Assembly: GCA_035691485.1 (NCBI GenBank)
Contig: DASSIZ010000033.1
Coordinates: 48,037 to 112,036, forward strand
Direction: 5' to 3'
From: Terriglobales bacterium
GTDB lineage: Bacteria; Acidobacteriota; Terriglobia; Terriglobales; Acidobacteriaceae
Length of the DNA: 64,000 nucleotides
The notes beneath the pieces are model-generated. The model saw only the letters and a list, made by a program, of their open reading frames with translations, searched no databases and had not been told where the DNA came from. This document shows, piece after piece, positions 35,311 to 44,977 of this stretch. Made by a program: the position numbers and the translations under genes. Within the stretch, counting starts at the first letter, position 1; each line of letters starts with the position of its first letter.

Positions 35311-37005
35311 ATGCGGATAGCCAAGCTACTGTTCCCAGCCTTGGTGCTGTGCCTCAGCCTGCCGCTGGTGGCCGCCAACGACGAATCCAAGACCCAACCG
35401 GCACCCACGCCCGACGCCGCTTCCCAGACCGCCTTCGACCAGGTGGTGGACCGCGTCACCAATCGCGAAAAGGCAACCCTGCAGGAGTTGCGCAAGTATT
35501 CGCCGGTGGTCGAAACCTACATCCAAAACATGCGCCCGGACAATGACCTTGGCCTGGTTCCAGACAAGGACACTTACTTCCTTGGCCGCATGGACATGAG
35601 CAGCGGCACGCGCCGTAATCAATCGTTCATGAAGCAGCCGGGCCGGATGAAGGCTTTCTTCGAGAGGATGACCTCCTTCTACTCCTTGAAGTACCTGCCG
35701 CTGGGCTTCATGCAGATGGTGGTGCTGGACGACAACAGCTTCGACCGCGGCCACTACGATTTCAAGTTTGCCCGCCGCGAATTTCTCGGCGACGTGCGTT
35801 GCATTGTGATTGACGTCTCGCCCAAGAAGGGCGCCGGCAACGGCCGCTTCCTAGGCCGGATCTGGGTGGAAGACCAGGACTACAACATCGTTCGCTTCAA
35901 CGGCACCTACGCTCCCGCCCCGAAGTTCTCCAGCTATCTGCATTTCGACAGCTGGCGACTGAACATGCGCCCCGGAGTCTGGCTGCCAGCCTACATCTAC
36001 AGCGAAGAATCGGCCCTGCCCAACCATCTTGTCGGCAGCGTGCACTTCAAGTCGCAGACCCGCCTGTGGGGCTATGACCAGGCGCATATCGGTCACCATG
36101 ATGAGTTCTCCGCCATCACCGTTGACTCCCCGCGCGTGAAGGACGACAGCGAAGCTGCGCAGGACGCCTCCCCGGTGATGGCGCAGCGCGCCTGGGAACG
36201 GTTGGCGGAGTCGAACGTCCTGGATAGGCTGGAAGTCGCCGGATTGCTGGCGCCATCCGGCGACGTGGACAAGGTCCTGGAGACCGTCATCAACAACCTG
36301 GAAATCACCAATAACCTGAACATTCAGCCGGAAGTGCACGCCCGCGTGCTGCTCACTGCCCCGCTGGAGTCGTTCACCGTTGGGCACACCATCGTGCTCA
36401 GCCGCGGCTTGATTGACGTACTGCCCGACGAAGCCACGCTGGCCACGGTTGTCGCCCACGAGCTGGCGCACATCAGCGTCGGCCAGAACATGGATACCGC
36501 GTATTCATTCAGCGATCGCATGATCTTCACCGACGAGCAGGCCTTCCGCCGCATCAACATGGCCCGCGACGAACACTCCGAGTCGGAGGCGGATGCGAAA
36601 GCCATCGAATACCTCAAGAACTCTCCTTACAAGGACAAGCTGGGAAATGCCGGGCTGTTCCTGGAAGCCTTGCAAACGCGAGAGAAGGACCTGCCCAACC
36701 TACTGCGCGCGCATCTCGGCAACAGTGTGGCCATGAAGAATGGGCTGCGCATGCACGAACTGATGGAGGGCGCGCCAGAATTGCAAGTTCGGAACCTGGA
36801 CCAGATTGCCGCCCTGCCGCTCGGCGCCCGCATTCACATGGATGCATGGTCGGACAAGATCGAAATGACCAAGAGCAATCGCGTCCCGCTGGTCTCGGCG
36901 CGCGAGAAGATGCCGTTTGAAATTACTCCAGTGTTTCCCTATGTGACACGACTGAACCCGGAAGACAAGGCCAAGGTCGCTACTGCCAACTCGCCGCAAC
37001 AGTAA
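35311..37005 (+). CDS. Exported M48-type zinc metalloprotease
   Basis: A 564-residue protein with signal peptide (1-22, ending PLVAA). The N-terminal 320 residues are an acidobacterial-type beta-rich region without a named domain. The C-terminal third carries the peptidase: VVAHELAHISVGQ (HExxH, about residues 383-387) and EHSESEADAKAIEYL with the third zinc ligand Glu. The active site is intact. GGAGctca precedes the ATG. Located in the periplasm or outer envelope; candidate role is protein quality control, like BepA. It is probably co-transcribed with the TonB-like gene and ends at a strong terminator. Confidence 0.85.
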   Translation: MRIAKLLFPALVLCLSLPLVAANDESKTQPAPTPDAASQTAFDQVVDRVTNREKATLQELRKYSPVVETYIQNMRPDNDLGLVPDKDTYFLGRMDMSSGTRRNQSFMKQPGRMKAFFERMTSFYSLKYLPLGFMQMVVLDDNSFDRGHYDFKFARREFLGDVRCIVIDVSPKKGAGNGRFLGRIWVEDQDYNIVRFNGTYAPAPKFSSYLHFDSWRLNMRPGVWLPAYIYSEESALPNHLVGSVHFKSQTRLWGYDQAHIGHHDEFSAITVDSPRVKDDSEAAQDASPVMAQRAWERLAESNVLDRLEVAGLLAPSGDVDKVLETVINNLEITNNLNIQPEVHARVLLTAPLESFTVGHTIVLSRGLIDVLPDEATLATVVAHELAHISVGQNMDTAYSFSDRMIFTDEQAFRRINMARDEHSESEADAKAIEYLKNSPYKDKLGNAGLFLEALQTREKDLPNLLRAHLGNSVAMKNGLRMHELMEGAPELQVRNLDQIAALPLGARIHMDAWSDKIEMTKSNRVPLVSAREKMPFEITPVFPYVTRLNPEDKAKVATANSPQQ

Positions 37006-37025
37006 GGCTGAATTCTCCTCCCCCA

Positions 37026-37060
37026 GGCCCCGGCACAATCGCCGGGGCCGAACTTTTTTT
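37026..37060 (+). terminator. Intrinsic terminator after the M48 gene
   Basis: A perfect 9-bp stem GGCCCCGGC / GCCGGGGCC with a six-base loop, followed by GAAC and seven Ts. Strong rho-independent terminator. Confidence 0.9.
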
Positions 37061-37200
37061 GGGGCATGGCTGCGGCCGTTCGTCCACGGTAAAGTCTTGC
37101 ATTGCCCCAACTCCCCGCCCGTCCCTTTCACTTGTCATTCCCGAAGGCAGCCACCTACAATGTTCGGCGCTTTTCATGTGGATGAAACAAGGAGGAAGGA

Positions 37201-37557
37201 ATGAAGAAATTAGCCGTAGCCCTGCTTGCTTTAATGGTTGTGCTTTCCATGTCCGCCGTAGCCCAGTATGGCTCCGACAGCAGCATGGATAAGAAAGACA
37301 CCAAGAGCGCGGGTCCCAAGGCCAAGGACGTGGTGGGCACGATTAGCCAGGATGGCACGTCGTTCACCAGCGACAAGGGCAATAAAACCTGGAAGCTGGT
37401 GAACCCGGAAGCCGTCAAGGGTCACGAGGGACATCACGTGAAGATGAATGCCCACTTTTACGCCGATAAAGGCGAAGCCCATGTCATGTCGATTTCCATG
37501 AACACCGGCGGCAAAAGCGACAAAGACAGCAAGGGCAAAGACGAGATGAAACACTGA
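37201..37557 (+). CDS. Small exported protein, DUF5818-like
   Basis: A 118-residue protein with signal peptide (1-21, ending SAVAQ). The mature part has a short OB-like pattern (DVVGTISQDGTSFTSDKG then TWKLVNPEAVKGHEGHHVKM and HVMSISM) seen in many small acidobacterial secreted proteins; the family name is uncertain. Lys/Asp-rich tail. AAGGAGG lies close to the ATG. It is flanked by terminators on both sides, so it is a single-gene unit. Confidence 0.72.
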   Translation: MKKLAVALLALMVVLSMSAVAQYGSDSSMDKKDTKSAGPKAKDVVGTISQDGTSFTSDKGNKTWKLVNPEAVKGHEGHHVKMNAHFYADKGEAHVMSISMNTGGKSDKDSKGKDEMKH

Positions 37558-37607
37558 GCCGTGCCGGCTTGGTGCGCAGCCGGAGCAAACGAACCTTCCA
37601 AGGCCTC

Positions 37608-37648
37608 ATCCTGCGTGGACATTTCTTACCACGCAGGATCTACTTTTT
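37608..37648 (+). terminator. Intrinsic terminator after the DUF5818-like gene
   Basis: An 11-bp perfect stem ATCCTGCGTGG / CCACGCAGGAT with a 10-base loop, followed by CTACTTTTTT. Strong rho-independent terminator. Confidence 0.9.
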
Positions 37649-37711
37649 TGGGGCGCGATGTTACGATCAGACCGAGCTTTGAGGTTTGCAATTCACGTCC
37701 GGAGAGGATCC

Positions 37712-38035
37712 ATGATCGCCCGAATTTGGCATGGCTTCACGCGTTCCGAGCATGCTGACGCCTACGAGTCCATGCTGAAACCGGAACTTCTGCCCGGCAT
37801 CAGCACGGCAAAAGGCTATCGCGGCAGCTACCTGATGCGCCGAAACCTGGGCGCGGAAGTCGAATTCATCACCATCCTGCTGTTCGACTCGCTCGACAAC
37901 ATCCGCGCGGTTGCCGGTCCGGATTACGAAAGCGCGGTTATCCCCGACGAACGCAAGCAATACCTGTCACGCTACGACACCAAGTCGAAGCACTTCGAAA
38001 TCGCGGCCACCCACGGTTTAACGGCTGGAAGTTAG
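37712..38035 (+). CDS. Antibiotic biosynthesis monooxygenase-like (ABM fold) protein
   Basis: A 107-residue protein starting MIARIWHGFTRSEHADAYES, with GYRGSYLMRRNLGAEVEFITI and a C-terminal DYESAVIPDERKQYLSRYD. This pattern matches the dimeric alpha+beta barrel (ABM) superfamily, whose members include small monooxygenases and heme- or quinone-handling enzymes. GGAGAGG is five bases before the ATG. No cofactor motif can be read, so the substrate is unknown. Confidence 0.75.
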   Translation: MIARIWHGFTRSEHADAYESMLKPELLPGISTAKGYRGSYLMRRNLGAEVEFITILLFDSLDNIRAVAGPDYESAVIPDERKQYLSRYDTKSKHFEIAATHGLTAGS

Positions 38036-38063
38036 TCACAGGATCAGTCTCGCTTCCCAGGCG

Positions 38064-38087
38064 TTACAATACCTCGCTTCGCGAGGT
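38064..38087 (+). promoter_or_regulatory. Possible -10 box and Shine-Dalgarno-sequestering hairpin
   Basis: TTACAAT (38064-38070) resembles a -10 box. Directly after it ACCTCGC (38071-38077) and GCGAGGT (38081-38087) form a perfect 7-bp stem with a three-base loop. The 3' arm contains the AGGT that would serve as Shine-Dalgarno for the ATG at 38092. If transcription starts near 38077, part of the hairpin would be lost. Confidence 0.45.
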
Positions 38088-38091
38088 GACT

Positions 38092-39450
38092 ATGCGCATC
38101 GCCCGCATTGGCATTGCCCTGGTGTTGTTCTCATCCGCATCCGCGTCCGCCCAGTTCTCGCCGGGCCGGACGCCAACCGCCGTAGCCGCGCCGCCGCAAG
38201 TGATCGCCATCCGCGCCGGCCGGCTCATTGACGGCAAGAGCGACCAGCCGCGCGCCAACCAACTGGTCCTCATTCGCGGCAATCGAATCGAGAGCGTCGG
38301 CGACGCCGCGTCCGCACAGCTGCCTCCGAATGCGCAGGTCATCGATCTTACGCGCGCGACCATGCTGCCGGGCCTGATCGAGTCGCATACTCACATATTC
38401 TTGCAGGGCGAAGACCCGGCACAGGGCGGCTATGACGCCAACCTGCTTGACCATCCGGTTGCCTATCGCGCCGCGCGGGCAGCGGTGGCGGCCCGCCGCG
38501 CCCTCGAGCAGGGCTTTACTACCATTCGCGACGTCGAAACCGAAGGCGCTGGGTACGGCGACGTCGGCATCAAGGAAGCAATCAACGAGGGCTGGATTCC
38601 CGGCCCGCGCATGTTCGTGGTGACGCGCGCGCTTTCCACCACCGGCGGCTATCCGCTGGAGGGCTACGCGCCCGAATACGACCTGCCCAAAGGCGTGCAG
38701 ATTGCCGACGGTCCGGTCGAGTTCCGCAAGGCGACGCGCGAACAGCTGGCCAACGGCGCCGACTGGATCAAGGTCTACATGACGCATCGTTCCTGGGTGG
38801 ACGCGCAGGGGCGGCTGCAATCGCAACCCACGTTGACCCTGGACGAGATCAAGGCCGTGGTCGATGAAGCGCATGGCTGGGGCCGCAAGGTGGCATGCCA
38901 CGCCTACAACGGTATCGGGCTGCATCGCGCCCTGGACGGCGGTTGCGACTCCATCGAGCACGGGCTGGAACTGGACGATGCCGCCATCGCGCAGATGGTC
39001 AAACAGGGGACGTGGTACTGCCCGACGCTTTCGCCCTATTATTACTGGTGGGCGCCGGAAAACACGCCCCAAGGCAAGCGTGACCGCAAGCGAGCCGAAG
39101 TTCATGGGCCGTCATTCCAGAAAGCGCTGCGAGCAGGCGTGAAGATCGTCTTTGGCACTGACGTTGGCAGTTTTCCCTGGACTGACCTGAACTCGCCGAT
39201 CGCGCAGGAGTTTCCGCGCATGGTGGAGTTCGGGATGACGCCGATGGGCGCGATCAAGTCGGCAACGTCAATGCCGGCGCAGATGCTGGAGATGGTGGGG
39301 CAGATCGGTGTGATTGCGCCGGGCGCTTATGCCGACATCATCGCGGTTTCCGACGATCCGCTGCGCGACATCAAGGCGCTGGAGAATGTTGGCTTCGTAA
39401 TGAAAGACGGCAAAGTTTTCAAGAACGAAATGCCAGGACGAAAGGAATGA
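38092..39450 (+). CDS. Exported metal-dependent amidohydrolase
   Basis: A 452-residue amidohydrolase-superfamily enzyme with a signal peptide (1-20, ending ASASAQ). Metal-binding motifs: ESHTHIFLQG (HxH), KVACHAYNGIG (His), CDSIEHGLEL (His) and FGTDVGSFPW (Asp). DVETEGAGYGDVGIKEAINE and MFVVTRALSTTGGYP are typical of the imidazolonepropionase-like/prolidase-like group (COG1228). The start is the ATG at 38092; GTG at 38086 is possible. A hairpin covers the ribosome site. Probable periplasmic hydrolase of peptides or cyclic amides. Confidence 0.85.
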   Translation: MRIARIGIALVLFSSASASAQFSPGRTPTAVAAPPQVIAIRAGRLIDGKSDQPRANQLVLIRGNRIESVGDAASAQLPPNAQVIDLTRATMLPGLIESHTHIFLQGEDPAQGGYDANLLDHPVAYRAARAAVAARRALEQGFTTIRDVETEGAGYGDVGIKEAINEGWIPGPRMFVVTRALSTTGGYPLEGYAPEYDLPKGVQIADGPVEFRKATREQLANGADWIKVYMTHRSWVDAQGRLQSQPTLTLDEIKAVVDEAHGWGRKVACHAYNGIGLHRALDGGCDSIEHGLELDDAAIAQMVKQGTWYCPTLSPYYYWWAPENTPQGKRDRKRAEVHGPSFQKALRAGVKIVFGTDVGSFPWTDLNSPIAQEFPRMVEFGMTPMGAIKSATSMPAQMLEMVGQIGVIAPGAYADIIAVSDDPLRDIKALENVGFVMKDGKVFKNEMPGRKE

Positions 39451-39507
39451 TGACGACTCGCCACGCGCCAGGAATCTAAGCCAAATAGCCAAGCGCAGGA
39501 GGTGCAC

Positions 39508-39867
39508 ATGCCGGCGCGCAACGAAGCTCTCAAAGACCGCCTCTCCCGCTATCGCCAAATCAATATCACTGTTACCGGCAGAAAGTCAGGAAAGGCTATA
39601 TCCATCCCGGTCTGGTTCATCTCCGAGGACGACACGCTTTATCTGTTGCCGGTGCAGGGATCCGATACGCAGTGGTACAAGAACCTGCTCCAGAAGCCAA
39701 AAATTGGGATCGATGCCCGCGGCAACCGGGCTGAATTCAAGGCAGTTCCCATCACGGACCCCAAGCAGGTGTCGTCGGTGGTCGAGAAATTCCGCGCCAA
39801 GTACGCCAGCGACGTGAAGAAATACTATTCAAAGTTCGACGTCGCCGTTCGCGTACGGATGAGCTGA
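39508..39867 (+). CDS. Nitroreductase/quinone reductase (Ddn-like) family protein
   Basis: A 119-residue protein resembling the flavin/F420-binding split-barrel family that includes Ddn: TGRKSGKAISIPVWFISEDD, YLLPVQGSDTQWYKNLLQKP and IGIDARGNRAEFKAVPI. The TGRKSGK phrase is the usual cofactor-binding start. AGGAGG is seven bases before the ATG at 39508. Cofactor (FMN or F420) cannot be decided here. Confidence 0.78.
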   Translation: MPARNEALKDRLSRYRQINITVTGRKSGKAISIPVWFISEDDTLYLLPVQGSDTQWYKNLLQKPKIGIDARGNRAEFKAVPITDPKQVSSVVEKFRAKYASDVKKYYSKFDVAVRVRMS

Positions 39868-39900
39868 TGGTGCGGCAGTAGAACAGCCCAAGGGCAACGC

Positions 39901-39933
39901 TTACATTTCTTTACATTTTGGAACCCTTAGAAT
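39901..39933 (+). promoter_or_regulatory. Putative activator-type promoter: phased TTACATTT repeats plus -10
   Basis: TTACATTT occurs at 39901 and again exactly 10 bases later at 39911, followed by TAGAAT (39928-39933). No good -35 is present; the repeats cover that position, as for OmpR/PhoB-family activators that bind direct repeats one helical turn apart. It precedes the glycine-zipper protein gene. Confidence 0.45.
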
Positions 39934-39983
39934 GCCGCAACACCGCCATGGGAGCGGTGTTTCAGTCGTGAGAGGACTGTCCC

Positions 39984-40490
39984 ATGACGCACAGCAAAAT
40001 CGCTGGATCAGTGCCAGAACTTGCCACTCGGGTAATCACCAGCAGCCGGCTGATCGCATTTGCCATGATTCTCAGCCTGGTGCTGGTGGCGACGCAGCCC
40101 GCGCACGCTCAGAGCTCCGACACGTGGAAGAGCGTCGCCATTATCGGCGGATCAACCGCGGCAGGCGCATACATCGGACACAAGGTTGGCGGAGCGACTG
40201 GTGCATGGATCGGAGCCGGAGTCGGCGCATCGGCCGGTTACGCAATCGACAGGCGCCGGCGTGCCAACGAGTACTACAACCAATCAGCCAACGGCTATTA
40301 CGATCCTAACGGGTACTACGGAAACGGCGGGTATAACGGAAACGGTGGATACTACCCAAACGGCGGGTACTACGGCGGCCCTGGCGGCCCTTACAATGGC
40401 CCCGCCTATCCGAGCGGGTTGCGATACCAGGGCAACAACTACTCCGGAAACATGAATCGACGGAGCTTTTCGGAGCGCTCGTCAAGATGA
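39984..40490 (+). CDS. Exported glycine-zipper protein with Asn/Gly/Tyr repeats
   Basis: A 168-residue protein. Residues 1-44 look like a long signal peptide (ending QPAHAQ). A glycine-zipper segment (IIGGSTAAGAYIGHKVGG, then TGAWIGAGVGASAGYAI) suggests membrane insertion or oligomerisation, followed by DRRRR. The second half is low complexity with repeated GYYxNGGY units. AGAGGA precedes the ATG. A similar repeat-rich exported protein is encoded at 44978. Probable surface or envelope protein; function unknown. Confidence 0.7.
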   Translation: MTHSKIAGSVPELATRVITSSRLIAFAMILSLVLVATQPAHAQSSDTWKSVAIIGGSTAAGAYIGHKVGGATGAWIGAGVGASAGYAIDRRRRANEYYNQSANGYYDPNGYYGNGGYNGNGGYYPNGGYYGGPGGPYNGPAYPSGLRYQGNNYSGNMNRRSFSERSSR

Positions 40491-40517
40491 TCGCGGACGA
40501 GCCCGGGCGCGATCATC
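40486..40517. terminator. Hairpin between convergent genes
   Basis: GATGATCGCG (40486-40495) and CGCGATCATC (40508-40517) form a perfect 10-bp stem around a GC-rich loop. It includes the stop codon of the glycine-zipper gene. No T-run follows on either strand, so it may be only a 3'-end stabiliser or a weak bidirectional terminator. Confidence 0.5.
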
Positions 40518-40540
40518 GCACTAGGTCGAAGTCCGATTTG

Positions 40541-41596
<1,056 letters not shown>

Positions 41597-41678
41597 TCAG
41601 TGGCGGCGTTGCCGTCGTATCAAAAATCAAGTAACCGCCCGACGGAGCCGATCGCCGACCAACGGTGACCAATCCTGG

Positions 41679-43649
41679 CTACCATCCGCTTACCATCGGC
41701 AGGTCGATAAAGCTCGCCTGCCCTGGGGCGTGATAAACGCGCTGCGTGGCTTTGACAAAATCTTTCGGTCTCGCCCAGAAGATGCTGGGCACGAAAGTTT
41801 GCGGATTACGGTCATAGAGCGGGAACCAACTCGACTGCACTTGCACCATGATGCGGTGGCCGGGCAGGAAAACGTGGTTGGCGGTGGGTAGCGTCCAGCG
41901 AAAAAGCAGCGCCCTGCCGGAAGCAATGGCCCTGGGCGTCTCGAGGCTTTCGCGATAACGGCCGCGGAAGATGTCGGCGGAGATCATCAGCTGATATCCC
42001 CCCATCGAGGGCTCCGCGGCAACCTCGTCGGGATAAACGTCGATGAGCTTCACCACCCAGTCGGAATCGGTGCCGCTGGTGGAGGCGACGAGGTTGACGA
42101 CAGGCTGACCGCTGATCTTCAGCGGAGCGGCCAGCGGGTCGGAGACAAAAGCCAAAACGTCGGTGCGGCTGGAGAATTCGCGCTGGTCATCGGCAAGCCA
42201 CTGCGACCAGGTTTTGCCATGGCTGGCGTAATCGGAATCGATCGGGCGCAAGCGGAACGGCACCGGATGGGCGGGATCGGAGACGTACTCGTCGAATGCG
42301 GTCTCGCCGTCCTTGGGCGCGGTGAAACCGAGTTTCAGACCAGCGCCGAGGTAAAGCGGCGTCGGACGCGGCGCGCAGCCGTTGGCGCATCCGGCGGGCC
42401 AGGCCTGCAGCCGCACCCACCGGTTGGTTCCGGTTTCGAATGCAGTGACGGGGGCGACGTCAGGACCGGAAGCCCCGTCCTTGAGATAGCGGGCGAGAAA
42501 CGGCCCCAGAATGTGCTGCCGGAAATAGAGCGCGGTATCGCTGTTGAACTTGATGTCGCCAAGGCTGCTGCCGTCGCGGATTTCCTCTCCGTGATGCCAC
42601 GGACCAAGAACAAGAAATACCTTGTCGTTGCCGGTGTCTTTGGGCTTGATCGCCTTGTAGACAGCGATATCACCGTAAATGTCCTCCTGGTCCCAAAGGC
42701 TGTGCACGAGCATGACCGGGACTTTGAGCGGTTCCCGGGCAAGAAGCTTGTCCACGGCCTGATCCTGCCAGAAGGCGTCGTAGCTGGGGTGCTCCAGGAT
42801 CTTGCGCCAGAATCCGACCTGCTCCAGACCATGTTGGCGGCCGAGCTCGCCGGCAGAACCAGCTGCCAGGAACTCGTCGTACATGTCGTAGTGGCTGGTC
42901 CACCACTTCAAGCTGGAATCGCGCGAAGCTTCCTGGTCGTGGATGTAGCCGAGACCCTGCTCGCGGAAGGCGCCGTTATGGAACCAGTCGTCGCCCATCC
43001 AGCCGTCCACCATCGGGTTCATGGGGACGGAAACCTTGAGGGCCGGATGCGGGTTGACGAGGGCCATGAGGGGGAGAAAGCCGTCGTAGGAGATGCCGAG
43101 AATGCCAACTCTGCCATTGCTTTCGGGAACGTTCTTCACCAGCCAGTCGATGGTGTCATAAGTGTCGGTAGCGTGATCGACGGGCGTCGGGTTCAGAGGG
43201 CCGCGGAGGGGGCGGTTCATCACGTAATCACCCTCGGAACCGTATTTGCCGCGCACGTCCTGGACGGCGCGAATGTATCCCCCCTCGATGATGACATCGG
43301 TGGCATTGTCGTATCCGGCCAGTATTGGGCCCATGTGAGAGCTGTCGCTGTGACTGGTGAGTTTTTTGGCGCTGTATGGTGTGCGGGTGAGCAGGATAGG
43401 CGCATGGATTGCGCCCTTCGGAACGATGATGACAGTGTGCAGCTTCACACCATCGCGCATGGGAATCATGACGTCGCGCTTGACGTAATCGAAGCTGTCA
43501 GTGGCCTCGTTGTACTTGGGCGGCATCTCGCTGGGCAGAGCGGAAGCGGGCGACTGCGCCGGTGCCTGCGCTGCGGAGTTTCCAACGCACGCCAAGGCGA
43601 CGAACAGGATCAGTGGAGCGGTAGCGCGCATACGGGCAGAGAGAATCAT
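41679..43649 (-). CDS. CocE/NonD family (X-Pro dipeptidyl-peptidase-like) hydrolase
   Basis: A 656-residue exported alpha/beta hydrolase with signal peptide (1-27, ending NSAAQA). The nucleophile Ser lies in VGILGISYDGFLPL, preceded by the family region MRDGVKLHTVIIVPKGA and ILLTRTPYSAKK. VMLVHSLWDQEDIYGD (acid) and VLGPWHHGEE (His) complete the triad. The C-terminal jelly-roll domain (about residues 440-650) ends with FLPGHRIMVQVQSSWFP. Related enzymes hydrolyse cocaine esters, glutaryl-7-ACA or X-Pro peptides. GAGGAA precedes the ATG. Substrate unknown. Confidence 0.9.
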   Translation of the reverse strand: MILSARMRATAPLILFVALACVGNSAAQAPAQSPASALPSEMPPKYNEATDSFDYVKRDVMIPMRDGVKLHTVIIVPKGAIHAPILLTRTPYSAKKLTSHSDSSHMGPILAGYDNATDVIIEGGYIRAVQDVRGKYGSEGDYVMNRPLRGPLNPTPVDHATDTYDTIDWLVKNVPESNGRVGILGISYDGFLPLMALVNPHPALKVSVPMNPMVDGWMGDDWFHNGAFREQGLGYIHDQEASRDSSLKWWTSHYDMYDEFLAAGSAGELGRQHGLEQVGFWRKILEHPSYDAFWQDQAVDKLLAREPLKVPVMLVHSLWDQEDIYGDIAVYKAIKPKDTGNDKVFLVLGPWHHGEEIRDGSSLGDIKFNSDTALYFRQHILGPFLARYLKDGASGPDVAPVTAFETGTNRWVRLQAWPAGCANGCAPRPTPLYLGAGLKLGFTAPKDGETAFDEYVSDPAHPVPFRLRPIDSDYASHGKTWSQWLADDQREFSSRTDVLAFVSDPLAAPLKISGQPVVNLVASTSGTDSDWVVKLIDVYPDEVAAEPSMGGYQLMISADIFRGRYRESLETPRAIASGRALLFRWTLPTANHVFLPGHRIMVQVQSSWFPLYDRNPQTFVPSIFWARPKDFVKATQRVYHAPGQASFIDLPMVSGW

Positions 43650-43838
43650 GAAGTTCCTCGATCGAAAAGGTGGCTCGTGGCGGAATGGTCAGCGGCTCGA
43701 GGTCACTACCCGGCGGCCGCACAATCCGCGATGATCAATCCGGCGCACAGAACGTGTAAGGCAAAGCAGGCATGAAATGCAAGCGAGAACGCTCGGGAAG
43801 GCACGCGAGCAGTTAAAACTCTGAAATTAGAAGCAGAG

Positions 43839-44627
43839 TCAAGGCCTCGGGGTCTGACACACCGGACAGGTCTGCTCGGCGGCCGCAAAGTATGCGCCAC
43901 ATTCGGCGCAAGGCAGCCCGCAGAGAACCTTGGTCTGGCGCACGCCGTCGCGGCTGAGCCGCGTAACCGGCTGCTCGGGCGCGGCTGGCGGAGCGGCTTT
44001 CAATTTTGCGGGCGCAGGAAGCTTCGCGGGAACGGGAGGTTCCAGCGGCTCTGCGATGTCGGCCTCCAGCACCTGGCCGTCAATAGGAGCATCGAGTTGC
44101 GGAGTCCAGGCATTCAGCGCGATGGCGAGCATCGCCGCCGCCGAGCGGGCGATCGCCGCAGTCGCCGAACCAAAGGCTTGCGGTTGTCGTGAGAACAGCG
44201 CGACCAACCCCCGCGTGTTGCGTCCCCAGATGATGGGCAGGAGCAAAATGGACCTTGCCGGCAATGCGTTCGGACATTTGGTGAGGGTGTCGTCACAGTG
44301 GAAGGATGCGCCGCTGCGGATGCACTGCCCGGAGATGCTGTTTTCCATGCGGATCGCAGTGCCTGGCTGGGGCGCTTCCCCGGCGCTGGCGCGGCAGTGC
44401 AGGCCGGTTTCATCGAGCAGGGCAATGGAAACGCCGCTGGCCCGAGTGGTGCCCAGCAGGAACTTGGCGACCATTTCACAACCCGCCGCCATCTCGATGT
44501 CGGTGGCCAGCTTCGGTTGCAGGTCCAGATTGGTTTCCGTGCTATGTTCGGCCCTGCGATGCACCAGAGATCGGGTGAGAACGGTAACCCTGGAGTTAGG
44601 TTCCGCGGGGATATTGACCTGCTGCAT
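43839..44627 (-). CDS. GAF-domain protein with C-terminal zinc ribbon
   Basis: A 262-residue soluble protein. Residues about 40-170 form a GAF-like sensor fold (GVSIALLDETGLHCRASAGE, RMENSISGQCIRSG, LLPIIWGRNTRGLVALF). A Pro/Ala-rich linker (about 195-225) leads to a C-terminal zinc ribbon, CGLPCAECGAYFAAAEQTCP plus VC, with two CxxC-like pairs. No kinase, cyclase or HD output domain is present. GAGGAA precedes the ATG. The combination suggests a small-molecule or redox sensor acting by protein contacts. Confidence 0.72.
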   Translation of the reverse strand: MQQVNIPAEPNSRVTVLTRSLVHRRAEHSTETNLDLQPKLATDIEMAAGCEMVAKFLLGTTRASGVSIALLDETGLHCRASAGEAPQPGTAIRMENSISGQCIRSGASFHCDDTLTKCPNALPARSILLLPIIWGRNTRGLVALFSRQPQAFGSATAAIARSAAAMLAIALNAWTPQLDAPIDGQVLEADIAEPLEPPVPAKLPAPAKLKAAPPAAPEQPVTRLSRDGVRQTKVLCGLPCAECGAYFAAAEQTCPVCQTPRP

Positions 44628-44977
44628 TAATTTCCTCGTCCGGTTCGAGTACGTCTAGTTTCTGTCCCGGCGGGCAACTATCACAAATTACGCTCGGTCA
44701 TGTCCTTGAGCGCGTGCTTGGGAGCGGAAGCCGCCAGCCTTGGCGCTAGTCTGACGTACTCTGCACTTGCCTACAATTGAGCATTGTGGTTCAGCTTTGA
44801 CTCCGCTAAATACCCGAGCTTCAGTGCTTTAACTAGCTTACAAATTTTTACCTCAGGCTTGGGAAGTCTGCAGCGTCGCTTCGCCCGGAACGGGGTTCTA
44901 AGTTAGTAACGGTACGAACTCCATATGCGGTGATTGACGCTAAGTCTCGCAAATCGGGAGCCAGCCGGAGGATGGAC
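44628..44977. other. Intergenic region before the repeat-rich exported protein
   Basis: About 350 bases between divergent genes. At 44838 and 44848, TTACA and TTACC form a 10-bp-phased direct repeat like that upstream of the glycine-zipper gene at 39901, but no convincing -10 follows at the matching distance. No open frame or RNA gene is evident. Confidence 0.4.

Noticed and set aside
42219..43775. 518-codon plus-strand frame opposite the CocE-type gene
   Set aside because: It mirrors the minus-strand gene; the minus frame has a signal peptide, catalytic triad and ribosome site, while this one has none.
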